From Hyaloscypha bicolor E (Eukaryota > Ascomycota > Leotiomycetes > Helotiales > Hyaloscyphaceae), in the NCBI RefSeq assembly GCF_002865645.1, contig NW_020194562.1:1-64000 (forward strand): a stretch of 64,000 nucleotides of DNA, in the 5' to 3' direction. Every line of letters starts with the position of its first letter. Positions within the stretch are counted from its first letter, which is position 1. This document shows positions 1 to 12,556 of this stretch, piece after piece. A program made the position numbers and the translations under genes. Below the pieces are notes generated by a model that was not told the origin of the DNA, did no database searches, and saw only the letters and a list, made by a program, of their open reading frames with translations.

Positions 1-1287
1 CTATTTCTTTTTTTCTTTTTCTTATTTTTTATTTTATTTATAATTTAAATATTATAAATAAAATATATTTTAATTTCAGAATTCCTTTTATATTTTAAGT
101 CTTCTTTCTTTCTTATTATTATTATATAAATTATTTATAATAATTTATTATATTTATATAATTTATATTTATAATAATACTAGATTAATTTCTTTTATTT
201 ATTTCTAATAAACTTAGAATCTAAACTCTAATTTTATATCTTCTTTTAATATTTAATTAGATTAGGCTATTAGAAAAATAAATATATAAAGTCTTATAAA
301 TTACTTTAAAAATTTAAATAATAAAAAAGAGTAAAAGAAATAAAAAGGATAAGAGTTTTATAAAGAAATAAATTCAAGATATTATAGAAAAGTATATAAT
401 ATATTTATTTAGTTTATATTATATAATAGAATCTAGAAACTAATTTCTTACTTTTAAGTAAGAGAGGCTCAAGTAATATATAATTATATAATTTCTTTCT
501 TTAAAGGGGCTAGGTTAATTTAAGCTAGGCTATATATCCTACTAGCTTATAGTACTTATAATTAAATTAGCTAGTGGATTTTACTAGGACGCCTCGAGTA
601 AATGCAGTCACGTGACTTAAGCGAGTACGTAACTGCATTTACTTTGGCTCTAGGTTATATATATTGAAATAAGCTTTTTTAATTTACTAAAAGCCTAATA
701 CCAAGCCTTTATAATATAGTTAGAACTAACTATATATATCCTTACTATTATGGCGATCCCTTAGCTATAATATGACGGAAGCTCTGGCCTCCTTATTACT
801 GTTTCGGGTATTAATAGCCTTCCGGAAGGAGGGAGCAGGGCGGTCGGTCTACGAATAGTCTCGAGTATGCTATACTAGTGAGCTGACTATAGATTTAAAG
901 CCCCGGCAGGCAATGTGAGTAGTTTCCCCCCGGGGTAGGTACCCGATGAAATGACCTGTATAGGAAAGCTTAGGGAGTAAAACCCTAGAGTATAACTAGC
1001 CACTAATTCTTTTACTATTCTGGTTCTTGTATTACCTCTACTCCTTGCTTGTTTAATCGGGAGGGAGCAAGGAGAAGAGAAGGAGAAGCGGCTAGAGGAG
1101 AAGAGAGCGGGAGAAGAGAAGGGAAGGAGAGAAGGAGAGGCGAAGGGCGGGCGAGGAGGGCTTTATATACTTCTTAAAGCTGGACTAGTGTCCCTATATA
1201 ATATCTCTTGCTCAAAAAACAAGACCAAAAAAAATAGATTTACTTATTACCAAATGCTATAGGAGCATTTATTAAGAAGCAAATCAG

Positions 1288-1359
1288 GAGCCTAACTAGG
1301 AATCGAATCTAGGCTATAGAGTTTGCTAACTTTATATGCTACTATTATACTATTAGGCC
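1288..1359 (-). pseudogene. tRNA-like module inside the repeat (copy A)
   Basis: Read on the minus strand, the block starts GGCCTAA and ends TTAGGCT, a seven-pair acceptor stem with one G-U. It then has TA at positions 8-9, a D-arm-like GTATAATAGTAGC, and a B-box-like GATTCGATTCC. The anticodon arm does not fold cleanly, so no amino acid is assigned. It is most likely a decayed tRNA or tRNA-derived promoter carried by the repeat. Confidence 0.45.
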
Positions 1360-1793
1360 TTTTAGTAACTATTATTTAATTATAGTTAGTTCTTGCTTAG
1401 CCTATACTGGGTAATAGAGTTTTACAAAGTAATTCCTTGTTTTAATATATAAGACCTAGCCCTATAAGCAGGTGTTATAGCTATACTATGGCTATAGATA
1501 GTAAATGCTATTATAGCTAACTAGGTACTTAGTTATCTAGTACTTGTCTTTAGGCCGGGGCTTGTACTCTCTTAGCTCGGCTATACCCCTCAAGTTATAG
1601 CTATTAAGAAGCTTTGCAGTTGCCTTGAGCTCGTCTCTCAAGAGTTGGTGTGGCTGTGCTTGCAGGTGCCGCTCTTGACTATATGCCTCTAGGATAATAT
1701 AGGACTTGCAGGCATAATAAATAGTAACTCTATAAGCTAGATTATATGATAATATAACGAGAACGCACTTTGAGACAAGGGAATGCTTATTAA

Positions 1794-1924
1794 AAGGTAG
1801 TAGGGGAGGTGCCCCTTTACCGAAATCCCTTTTACCGGAAAGTGTATTAGTTAGCGGTATATATACTAATTAGTATACGGGTATTCTTACCTTTTACCGA
1901 AAAAGGGGCCCCGTATAAGGGGTA
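1794..1924. repeat. ~130-bp imperfect palindromic terminal element, copy 1
   Basis: The element begins near GGTGCCCCTTTACCG and ends near CCGAAAAAGGGGCC, so its ends are imperfect inverted repeats around an AT-rich centre (TACTAATTAGTA). Related copies lie at 5628-5762 and 14354-14490. In copies A and B it sits at the right edge of the long repeat, so it may be that element's terminus or a small MITE caught inside it. Confidence 0.65.
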
Positions 1925-1980
1925 GAATTAGAATTAGAATTAGAATTAGAAATAGAAATAGAAATAGAAATAGTATAGAA
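1925..1980. repeat. GAATTA / GAAATA microsatellite
   Basis: Four or five tandem GAATTA hexamers are followed by GAAATA hexamers, immediately right of the palindromic element. It is absent at the matching place after copy B. Confidence 0.85.
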
Positions 1981-4900
1981 ATAAAAGTATCTTATATCTC
2001 TAATAAGATATTGGCCTTAAAATTAAGTTTAGTATTCTTATTTGAAAAGTAAATACAAGTATTATAATATAGCTTATTACTATAAAGGGGAAGTTACTAA
2101 ATAATATTATACTAAATTATTTATAATATATGACCTTAAATTATATAATAAAGAAGTATTACCTTAGCTTAAATATTATTATTATATATAGAACTAATAT
2201 TCTTTTATTAGTATATTTCGGCTTTAAGTTTAGTATATTCCTAATTAAAAGAAATATACTAGTAATTTATTAGTAAAATATTACGGAATATAGCCGGTAA
2301 AAGAATCTTATTAAACTAATATTAGAAAATAGAAAATGAAATACTATTACTATATCCAGGAAATATAGTTTTCTTTATAGGATCTTATATAAAAGGAAAG
2401 ATAATATAAATATAAATATTCTTATAACTAATTATATAACTAAAGTAATAGTAAAATACCTTATAAAAGGCTATTTTCTGGACCTTAGACCGGTTAGGAT
2501 TCGTTATAGAATTAGTAATATTTATATATAAATATATAGAAATAGAGATATTTTATTAAAAACAAGAATATAAGTTAACTTAAATTCCTTATTAGGTAAA
2601 AAAAAGGCAATTAGTATACCTATAAAAGCTATTAATATTATATTATCTTGAACCTATATAGTGGTTTATTTAAGAGTAAAATATATATAAATATAGATAA
2701 TAGTCTGGAATATTAGCTACTAGTTTAATATTATTTTTATTATAATTTACCTGTAATATATTAAAATTAAGCTTATAAAGGATACTATTATCTGAATTAT
2801 TATTATTATTATTTATAACCTGGCTATTAGGTAAATAATTATTATTATTATTTATAATAAGACTAGTAAATATGGTTTACTAGTTAATATCCCTAATTAC
2901 TATATATTCTTACTAGTTTATTATTTATTCTAGATATAATAGTTTACTATTTTATTTATTAAGACTATAATTCAAAAGAAAATTATAGTATTATAGAAAT
3001 ATAATATATTATTTGGTAAAATAAAAGAAATCTTATTTATTATTAGACTCGGTATATTACTTATTTATATATCTTTAGAAATCGAATAAATAATAAGCTA
3101 GCTCCGAAATATAGTTAATTAGTAGCCTATTAGGTCTAGTAATCTCGGCTTATAATTAAGCTTCTAATTCCGCCTTATTCTTATTATTACTCTTACTTTT
3201 ATCCTTAGTCTTAATATTCTTATTATTAATAATTTAGTTATTCTCGGTATTATTATTATTCTTATTAATACTATTATTATTATCTAGATAAGGCATATTA
3301 GGGGTCTTTTCGGGAATAAAGTCGGGATTATTACTATTATTATTATTACTATTTAGGAATAGTTAGTCCAGGAAATACCCAAAACTAGACTAGTTACTAT
3401 TTATAAAAAAGGAAATATTTACCTATAATTTGCTATATAGCTCCTGGCTATTAGACTCCGTTTTACTATTATATTCTAGAGAACTATTATTAAAATTATT
3501 AATACTATAATTACTATTATTTGAAGTTATATTATATAATAAAAGATTATAACTTGGTAAGGGATCCCTATTCCGGTCTTATAAATTTGGAGGTTCCAGA
3601 TTAGTACTCTAGTAAATAGTTAGTATTTAGAGAATAAATTATTAACTTTTTTAAGATTAACTAATAGGTTCTAATTTCTTATTACTTATATATTATAAAT
3701 ACCTAATCCTATAGGTCTTACCGAATTTATAGCTTATTTATATAGCAGGCTCTATAGAATATATATATATCTGCCCTTTATTTCTCGGTTATAAATATCT
3801 AGGAGATTTGTATTTATAATAGATTTATAGAGATATAATTATTAATTTGGTAGTAATTAGCTAGAAAGCTACTATATTTTCGGAAGAGTTATAAGATAGG
3901 ATAGTATTTATAATACTTGGGCTTAAGTAGAGAGTCTTTTAGATCTCGCTAGGGATTTCTTAGATCTCTCTATAATATCTATTATTAGGTAATTATTATT
4001 TAATATTTTGTTCTCGGATTCTTATAAATAAGCAAATAGTAATTTCTTATTTAGTTAGTAATAACTCGGTATTTTGCCCTTAAATTCTAGTAGATTTATA
4101 AATAGCAGGCTCTTATATTATATAAGGCAGGCCTATATTCTATAATAAAAGTCCTATAGAATCGAATATAAATCTTTAATATCTAGTTAATAATTCTTAT
4201 ATATTTCGAGGTCAAATTAATAGTATTTGGAAGCCGAATAGCTCTATATTTAAAGTACTTATAGTATTTGAATATTCTTAGATATAATAAAAAGGTAATA
4301 TATATAAAGAATTAGACTATTATATAATTAAAGTTAAAGAGGTTAGTATATCTAAGGAAGGAGATTATAAAGAAGGAAGAGATTATTAAGGAGGAGGTTA
4401 TTAAGGAGGAAATTATTAAGGAAAAGATTACTAAATAGTATTTAAAGAAGCTAGGAAAAGGTATATATTAGTTATTAAATCTATAGTAAATAGAAAGAGC
4501 TTGAGGAAATATAAGTAAGTAAATAATAACCTATTAAATTAGAATCTGGAACTTATTAATACTTTTCCTACTAGTATACTTATCTAGTTATATTACTTTT
4601 ATATCTTATTTCTTTCTTTTCTTCTTTGCTTTTCTTTAGGTAAGGCATTCTTAGAGAATTAGATTTAGAAATAAAAGATTGAAATCCGGTAATAATTTAC
4701 TAAGAATTCGGGAATAAAAGGCTATTAAAGAATTAGCTTATTTAGAAATAATATCTAAAAAAATTATTATTAATTATACTAAAAGTAAAAGAGGTTTAGA
4801 TTCAGGAAATATTTCTAGCCTTAATCTTTAAGCAAGTTCTAAACTCTTAATAATAAATTTATTATATATATTATAATATATATAATTAATTTAGTACTTA

Positions 4901-5627
4901 ATTTATAGCCTTTTAGGGCTTTAAACTAATATAAAGAAAGTTATTAATAATATAATATTAGTTTTATTAAGATATATATATTATATATATTATACTTTTT
5001 CGGCTCTTAATATATATACTCTTACTATAAAATTATAATTAATCTACTATATAACTAATATATAATATATAGCTATAACCTTTTAAAAACCTAGTAATAT
5101 GCGATTATTTTAGTACCTAACTTATAGCTATTTACCTATTATTTATTAAGTTATTACTAATATTATATATATTATACTTTTTCGGCTCTTAATATATATA
5201 TTCTTACTATAAAATTATAATTAATCTACTATATAACCAATATATAATATATAGCTATAATCTTTTAAAAACCTAGTAATATATGATTATTTTGGTACCT
5301 AACTTATAACTATTTGCCTATTATTTATTAAGTTATTACTAATATTATATATATTACGCTTTTTCGGCTCTTAATATATATACTCTTACTATAAAATCGC
5401 AATTAATCTGCTATATAACTAATATATAATATATAGCTATAACCTTTTAAAAACCTGGTAATATATGATTATTTCAGTACCTAACTTGTAGCTATTTGCC
5501 CGTTATTTAATATCGAGTTATTAACTATATGATTTTGGTAAGGGAGCTTCTTACTAATATATGTTTTTCAAAACCGCCTCGCTTACATGCCCGCTTTTCA
5601 GGCATTTGACTTATTTAAAGGGGGGTG
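1981..5627. other. AT-rich gene-free block, RIP-type relic
   Basis: This is very AT-rich with stops in every frame and scattered short runs of ATT/TTA repeats (for example around 2800-3350). No coding motif is recognisable. Apart from the tandem repeat listed separately I see nothing that can be named. Confidence 0.7.
4960..5520. repeat. 182-bp tandem repeat, three copies
   Basis: The marker string TTTTTCGGCTCTTAATATAT recurs with CGGCTC at 5001, 5183 and 5365, a period of exactly 182 bp. The units are nearly identical and differ mostly by C/T and G/A changes. They lie inside the AT-rich block and carry no open frame. Confidence 0.85.
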
Positions 5628-5762
5628 GGGGGTAGTAGGGAAGGTGCCCTTTTACTAAAATCCCTTTTACCGGAAAGTACATTAGTTAGTAGTACACGTA
5701 CTAATTAGTATACTGGTATTCTTACCTTTCACCGAAAAAGGGGCCTTATATAAGAGGTAGGC
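5628..5762. repeat. ~130-bp palindromic element, copy 2 (solo)
   Basis: Same element as at 1794-1924: it starts at AGGTGCCCTTTTACT and ends at CCGAAAAAGGGGCC. Here it stands alone, without the long repeat beside it, which favours a mobile unit or a solo terminus. It keeps GC positions lost in copy 3. Confidence 0.7.
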
Positions 5763-6441
5763 TATAACTACTTACGGATTTTAATTCTAATCTTAATCTT
5801 AGTCTTATAGGCTTAATTTTAATTAGCTTTAAGCCTTTATTACTATTATATAAAAATATAGTTATATTAATATTAAGTTCTATAATATAAAATTATATTA
5901 GTAAAAAGTATTTATAATACTTTAAGGCTAACTAAATAGAAAAGTAAAATAATATATTATTTAAAATTATTATTATTTTAATAATAATATTAGCTAAATA
6001 TAAAAGATTCTTATTTACTAGAAGCTATTCTAGCTATAAACTCTAGATTTTTTAAGGCTAGGCTACTATATAAAATAGTTATTCTAATATCTTATATTAC
6101 TTATTACTAAAAAAGAAAAGAAAAAGAAGAAGAAGAGAGAGAAAAAGCCTTTCCTATAGATATATATAGCCCTTATTAATCTTTTATAGTTGAGGTAGAC
6201 CGACTATTACTTGGCTCTATTAATAGAGAATAGTATGAGATGAATTAAAGTGCTTTCGAGTCTCGTAGTTACTACTACTAAAGCCGCTTCTGCTTCTGCT
6301 TTGCAACTTTATACTCGTTTGCCTCTTTAAGAGTAGTATGTTTTCTCGGCCGACCGCCCCGATTTGGCGTTTTTCCAGAGCTTTTGGAGGGAATGTCTGG
6401 CCCGTGACTAGCCATTTAAGTACCATCTCACGCCTCCAAGG
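5763..6441. other. AT-rich flank, then unique sequence downstream of the CorA-like gene
   Basis: The first ~400 bp are AT-rich relic. From about 6180 the composition becomes normal and forms the 3' flank of the minus-strand gene. Short open frames here have no recognisable content. Confidence 0.6.
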
Positions 6442-9400
6442 TTAAGATTTCCTCAAATTTGTAGGAGTGGGTCCCTCCTCCACATCTGTTAATGGAAGTT
6501 TCTTTAGCCCAGTCCCTGAATTCTTAAGGGCTGCTTGAAGCTGCATGTTCGTCCATCTCCATCCACCCAGGAGGTCCTCCACCTTGAAAGCGACGTAAAT
6601 CAGTACTGCTGTGATCGTGCCCGAGATAGGAACTAGAAGTATTAATATCACGGCTTTCGGAAATAATGGTACTGATTCTTACACATGATTTCAGACACGT
6701 ATCCGAGACCCAGAGTTCCAGCGGCATCACGATGAAATTGAGTAATATTGATAGCAAAAAATGCAGCCAAGAACGATAAAGGCAACTGTTTTTATTAGCT
6801 ACTCATATTTGAACAGTAAACAGGGCGAGACCTACAAAGATAATTGTCACAACGGTGAATACCATGAGTGTTTTCCCCTGTCGCTCATTTTCTTTCGTCA
6901 TCTTGAGCGATTCTTCTGCTTGGATCCTGGCTGACCGAGCATCCAGCACGTTGGATTGCTTCTGCTTCAAATCCACGAGGAAATCAAGCTTAAAGATCAG
7001 TAATGTTTGGAAGATTCGGGATGATACTTACTGCTTGATTGGCTTGCCTAGCACGTTGCGACATCCTGTCGATCTCGTCGATGCTTACTTGAACCGCCGC
7101 AAGAGCTAAACTGGGTTGTTTAGAAGGAACCCCTGTCTCAAACATTGAGTCTGTGAGCTGGTTCTTGGAAAATCTCTTTGATTTGTTGCTTTCGTCTGAG
7201 CCAGCTTTTAACTCTCTGAAAATTTTCTTGTGATCATGATCTTGCGTTACTTCAACTGTGTTCATATCAGAATGAGTCAAGTTTACAGATATCTCAAATT
7301 TTTTTTTTTTTTTGAGTATTTGCTCACCTGGCCTGTCTTTTGACTTGAGGTTAATCTTTTCTGGCTGTGGTGACCCCTCACCAGCCTGTGTCGCACGATA
7401 CTCCCCGTCATCCACTACTTCCATTCTCAGTGCATTTGTCAGCGTCTTTTCACCTGGCCTTTCCACCTCTAGATTTTCTCTTTCCTGTAATGCTACTTGT
7501 GAGCGCGAGTACATTGCCAAATTTGACCTAATAATGCTGTCCATGGTGACGAGGACCTTTTTTTGGTCCTCATACAACATCGACATGATACTTAATTCGT
7601 CCTGGATGTCTTTAACTTCGCGAAGTTTTTCAATTTCTTCTGTGATATCCAAGATCTGAATTCGCCCTATTTTCTTCAATAAGTCCAAAGCTCTTTTCTT
7701 CTTCTCTGTGCCTTGAAGTGCATTGAGTAATTTAAGAACATCGAGATCAGATTCACGGAACGAATTATCGTGATACTTTTCACATAGTTCGATGACGGAA
7801 TCTGCATCCACAGAAGGATCTGTGACTGTTTTGATAATCTCCGAAGTGTACTCGACATTATCTAGCGCTTTCGTCAAGGTCGTGAATTTATCGAAAAGTA
7901 ACATTCCTTTGCTCATCTTGCACGAGGCAGAACTGTAAGCTGAGGCGCTCAGGTAGGGAGAAAATGGACGGGTGTGGATTATGTACTTACCAAATCGCTA
8001 ATTGCAGTCTCATAAACTTCTGAGAAACGCAAATTCTCTTCCATAGACCCATTGTCCAGATAAGCCCTGGAACACTTACTTGTGATGACACTAGCCAGAT
8101 CGTATGCGGTCTTGACAGAAAGCGGTTCCGCTAGGAAGTGCGATTTTATGTGCCCCAGGACATCAGTAAACTCCTTGGGGTCTGGATCCTTGGTAGAATC
8201 GCTACCGACCATCTCGGGAGGCAGCATTCTAGAGGGAAAACAGGTGACAACGGTTTTGAGTCGTCCATCAGTTCCATCGAGCACCCATAGCCATAATTGG
8301 TCGACCATCGTTAGAACCTTTGGCTCTATCCCCTTTTTTGCTTGATACCGAGAAATGACTTGGTCCCCATCTCGTACTGCAGTATCCTCCATCGCGTGGT
8401 AGTAGTATTGATCCAATGTCCGTCGGACATGCAGTTGGTGTGGTAAATCGTTTTTGTCGCGCAGATATGCGCGTAAAAGCTTTTGGTGCCTGTCGTCATC
8501 GCCATCCTGTGCCACAGCATTTGGTGAATTTTGGGTGTTCACAGGTCTTTTTCTGTTTCGCAGTTCTTCGATGGTGGCTCTTCTCTTTTTTTGTTGCTCC
8601 TCTAAGTCCCAGTGTAGGTACGGCATCTGGGCAAGGTTAAGCTGAATGCGAGAAGCATTTGGACTAGAAGACTTACGAATAGCATGAAGTTCATCCCTAG
8701 GTCTGTCCGATCTGGTTGCGGAATATTTCTAGTACGCGAAACAGTACGAGCTTATCAAAGCGTCAGCGTTCATTACAGGTCTCCCTGGTCTATATTGATG
8801 CGAATACTTCGAAAAAACATACAGCCAGAAACGCTGCTAAAGGATTGACAAAGTGGTCGCATAAATCTCGCATGATCGACGCCAGAAGCACCGCGATGTT
8901 GTCGACGAACCCACCGTTCGGAGCTTAGTATATGATAAGCCAATGTTGGGTTCTCATAAAGTTTCGATATGAGAATCTGTAGGTGTCAGGTCTTGGTCTG
9001 ATATAGAAGCAAAAGGCTGAAAGTGATCACCTCAACCCATTTCATCTAGACCCAGTTAGCTCGTACGAATTAAGAGCAAGCAGTTACTTACATTATTAGC
9101 TGGCAAATGTATCCATCTATAAGAAGGGCTGGCATTGTTCTTTTCGTGTGGAAGTCGGGGATTTTCGAGGAGTGCATTGACTGATCTTTCCCTAACATAA
9201 GGTTGGATGTCTGACTCGGTGAAGAAATCCACGATTGTCGCGTTGATAACTTTGTCTATGTCATGATTCAGCGCTTCCCACGTCTCCGCAAGTGGTCCAT
9301 CTTCATCTCGCTTGGCCAAAATCTTGAGAATACTGCCATAATTCATCTTGATAGCCACATCTTTTGGTGACTCGTTGTTGTTACTTTTCAAAGAAATATC

Positions 9401-10975
9401 GCAACCTGCTTGTGCCAAGATCTCTACCACCCTTTCCCTATTTTTTCGGACGGCAAAAAGAATGGGTGTGACGCCTTCCTCCGGAGTCCGAAAGTTTCGA
9501 TCTGCCTGATTATTTACTAGTAACTCAACAATTTGGACATGTCCATTCTCTGCTGCAGTGCACAGAGGTGTTCGAGTGTTATTGGAGGTCGATTTGGAGG
9601 TCGATTCACCGCTCAATAGGTTGTCGACCTTGATTTTTCCCTCAATCAACAGCTTCGTCAGCTGTATCGACCCTACTTTTGCAGCTTCGTGGAGATAGCT
9701 CGTGGCCCAAGATGGCGATTCGGGAGTTCCAGTATTGAGTTCTGGGTGTCTTTGCAATCCTTCTTTTGTGAGGATGCGAATCACCTCACCATGCTCATTC
9801 TGGGCAGCCCAAGAAAGTGGAGTTCGACCCTCATTATCCATATGATCAAAATCCACGGGTTGCTGTCTGGCTTCGGAATGACCGGATGCAAAGCGGTTGC
9901 CAAACCTCAATAAGGAAAGAACAGCCCTGTGGCGCCCAGATTTTGCTGCCCAAAATAGCGGCGTCCGATCGTTCTTGTCCGCCTGATCTGCATCAACCTT
10001 GTAGTCCCCATTTAACAACAGTTCCACTATCTTATCATGTCCATTCTCAGCTGCCCAAGATAAGGGCGTCCGTCCATCATTATCTCCTTGGCTGAGATGT
10101 TCTTTCCCTTTGGCTAATAGAACCTTCATAGTCTCCACTTGACCGTTGCCTACCGACCATGATAGCGCTGATCGACCCATGTGATCCACCTTGTGTGTGG
10201 AAGCGTCTTCTCCCTTTTCCAATAGCCATTCCACAACCTTATCGCAACCATTTGCTGCTGCCAATGAGAGTGGCGTTCTTCCATCATTGTCTTCCAGGTC
10301 AAAAGCTGTGCCTCCCCTTTTCAAGTATAGATTCAAGTACTCGACCCATCCATGGGCTGCGGCCCACCTGAGTGCAGCCCCCCTAAGTTCAGCCCCAGGG
10401 GTGAACTCCGGAATAGTCCATCCGACGCTTCCCCCAAACTCTATGCTAGCTGGAAGCACGTCTGAACTAAGGTCTTCAATCGAGTACGAGAAGCTTGCTG
10501 GGTAAAAACCCAATTTATCTGCGATATCATCTTCAGGGCGTTGTTGAATCGATACTGCAATACGGAGCAAAATTTCTCCCTGGACGGGAAATTCGTCCAC
10601 TACCAGAGAGACTCGCGATGGAGACTCTGGAATATCGCTGATCTTCAGAGTGGTATAAGTTGGATCGGCGGTTGGAATTGGTCGATACGTATGTGACAGC
10701 ATGTCAAGGGAAAATAACCCCCTTTCCAAAATCTTAAATTCATTTTGCTCCCCATCCGTCCCCTGTGTCTGCTCGCAGGTGAAAGAAATTTCAAATTTCA
10801 GTTTGGAAGGTTTCCCGAGACGATGTGTTGCGCGGTCGAAAGCACGAATTCCGAGCAAGACCAGAGCTGATCTGTCCTCTGGTGCAAAGTCACCATTTAG
10901 AACATCAATCAAGTAAAAGTTCAGCTGGAACCAGGAATTGTCTGTTTCTGATGTGTAGTATTCAGAGGGGGCCAT
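6442..10975 (-). CDS. ankyrin-repeat / CorA-like membrane protein, nine exons
   Basis: I rebuilt one minus-strand gene of nine exons: 10975-9092, 9045-9031, 8976-8823, 8711-8677, 8626-7991, 7916-7032, 6988-6836, 6785-6683 and 6632-6442. They sum to 1352 codons (1351 aa) with all phases closing. Residues ~200-560 are ankyrin repeats (DGRTPLSWAAENGH type). The motif WIHLPANN|MKWVE spans intron 1, MLF|MPYLHW spans intron 4, and RRTLDQYYYHAM and LTMVDQLWLWVLDG follow. These mark the fungal ankyrin-CorA family. The C-terminus has a QKQ helix and two membrane segments (~1241-1266 and ~1290-1310). The CorA GMN signature is replaced by AIN, so magnesium transport is uncertain. Exon 2 is a 15-nt microexon. 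Two introns use AAG acceptors and intron 2 has a weak GTGATC donor. The frame stays open upstream of 10975 but without an ATG, so a further 5' exon is possible. Confidence 0.87.
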
Positions 10976-11370
10976 TATACGAGAATGATAATACGACGAC
11001 GAGAATATTTGATGAGATTCGAAATTGTAAGCGTCAGAATACCACTCCAGTGTCTTGATCAAGGGGGTCGGTGGGGCATTTATCGAACAACCAAGCCTAA
11101 AACCCGCTATGCCTGCAGGAGAGAAGTAATCGGTGCTCCGATAGGCTCGATCCTGGACATGATAAGCTAGTGGGGGGGGGGGGTAAGCCAATTGTGGTTG
11201 CAGATATGCAGTGTCAGCACTTTGTGGCTTGAGAAGAGCCGAGAAAGTCCTTCGTAGTGGGAATTATCGTTACAAAACTTGAGGTGGCTTTGAGGCACCG
11301 ACTAGAAATTCCTGGCAGCTCTAAAAGCAGCTCCTTTTCTCTTGCCTTATACTGGCTCATTTGAGAGCTA
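10976..11370. other. 5' flank of the ankyrin-CorA gene
   Basis: Normal composition with a run of 12 G at 11172-11183. The coding frame continues open to about 11191 but only from a TTG. I see no separate gene. Confidence 0.5.
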
Positions 11371-12556
11371 TCAAAAATTAATATTATAAATTTATTTTAA
11401 ATAAAACTTATAATAAGTAAATAAATACTTAATATTTAATATTTAGTAAAAGCAGATATTCTAGGCTAGCTAGGAAAGGCTTTCCCAAATTACTAGAGCT
11501 ATTAGATATAGTAATTATAGGAATTAGAATTATAAAAAGTATTTCTAGTAAGGCCTAATAGAGATTTTCTCGAACCGGGATTATTCTAGATATTATATAG
11601 CCTATATTTACTTTATTAGACTCTAGTAATAAGTAATATAGTAATTAGTTCTAATTTCTTTTTCTTTTAATATATTTATTATATTTAACTTATTTTTCTT
11701 TATATTATTATTATTATTTAGCTTATATTTTCTATATATCTTATTTCTTTTAATTAATCTTATATTTTACGAAATTTTATTTAATTCTTTTTCTTTTATT
11801 AATTTTACTTTTTTTATAAATTCGGTTTTTTTTTTTTCTTTACTATTTATTATAGATTTAATATAATACTTATTATATTATAGAATCTTAAATAGAAATT
11901 ATAGGTATTAGATTATATAAGAAATCTTAAGGAATTCTAGATATTTTTATATAATTTATAAAAATTTATAAAATTTATATAATACAAAAGTTTATATAAA
12001 TAAAATATTTTCTATTATATTTAAAGCTTTATATTTAACTTAAATAGTATTTTTATATTTATAATTATATAATACTTTTTATTATTATTTTATAATATTA
12101 TTTAATTTATTTAAATTTCTATCTAGAACTTCTTAATCCAAATATATAAAGCTAATTTCTATTATTAAAAAAATATAATTAGAATATTATTTAATTTATT
12201 TTTTTCTTTTATTTATTTTTCTTTTTAATTTATTTTCTTCTTTTATTTATTCTTTTTTATTAATTTTTAATTTTTTCTTTTTCTTTTTTTCTTCTTTATT
12301 TTAATTATTATTACTTTTTCTTTTATTATATTTCTTTAATTTCTTTTCTATTTTTCTTTTTATTTTCTTTTATAATTCTTTTAATATTTTATTTCTTTTT
12401 TTCTTTTATTCTTTTAATATTTAGAATTTAATTTATAATTTAAATATTTTCTTTTTATATATAATACTAAATTTCTTTAATTTTAATTCTTATATTTTTT
12501 CCTTTAATATATAAAAAATTTATTTTATTTTTTCTAAATAAAATCTTATTTCTTAT
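11371..12556. other. AT-rich gene-free block
   Basis: Long T-rich and TTTCTT-rich tracts with stops in all frames. This is probably the part of the same transposon that lies left of the window start in copy A, since it runs continuously into copy B. Confidence 0.6.

Larger units (their letters stand above)
1..1926. repeat. RIP-mutated transposon copy A (left end outside window)
   Basis: This stretch aligns over its full length, with an offset of about 12,560, to positions 12557-14490. Nearly all differences are C-to-T or G-to-A, with copy B the more AT-rich. No open frame of useful size survives on either strand. The shared part ends just after the ~130-bp terminal element at 1794-1924, beyond which the two copies diverge, so this is the right boundary of a dispersed element whose left end lies before the window. 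It also carries a tRNA-like block. The class cannot be assigned because no transposase or reverse transcriptase motif remains. Confidence 0.8.

Noticed and set aside
1981..5627. Short arrays of ATT/TTA words as CRISPR-like repeats
   Set aside because: No constant repeat with regular unique spacers; this is AT-rich simple sequence in a eukaryotic genome.
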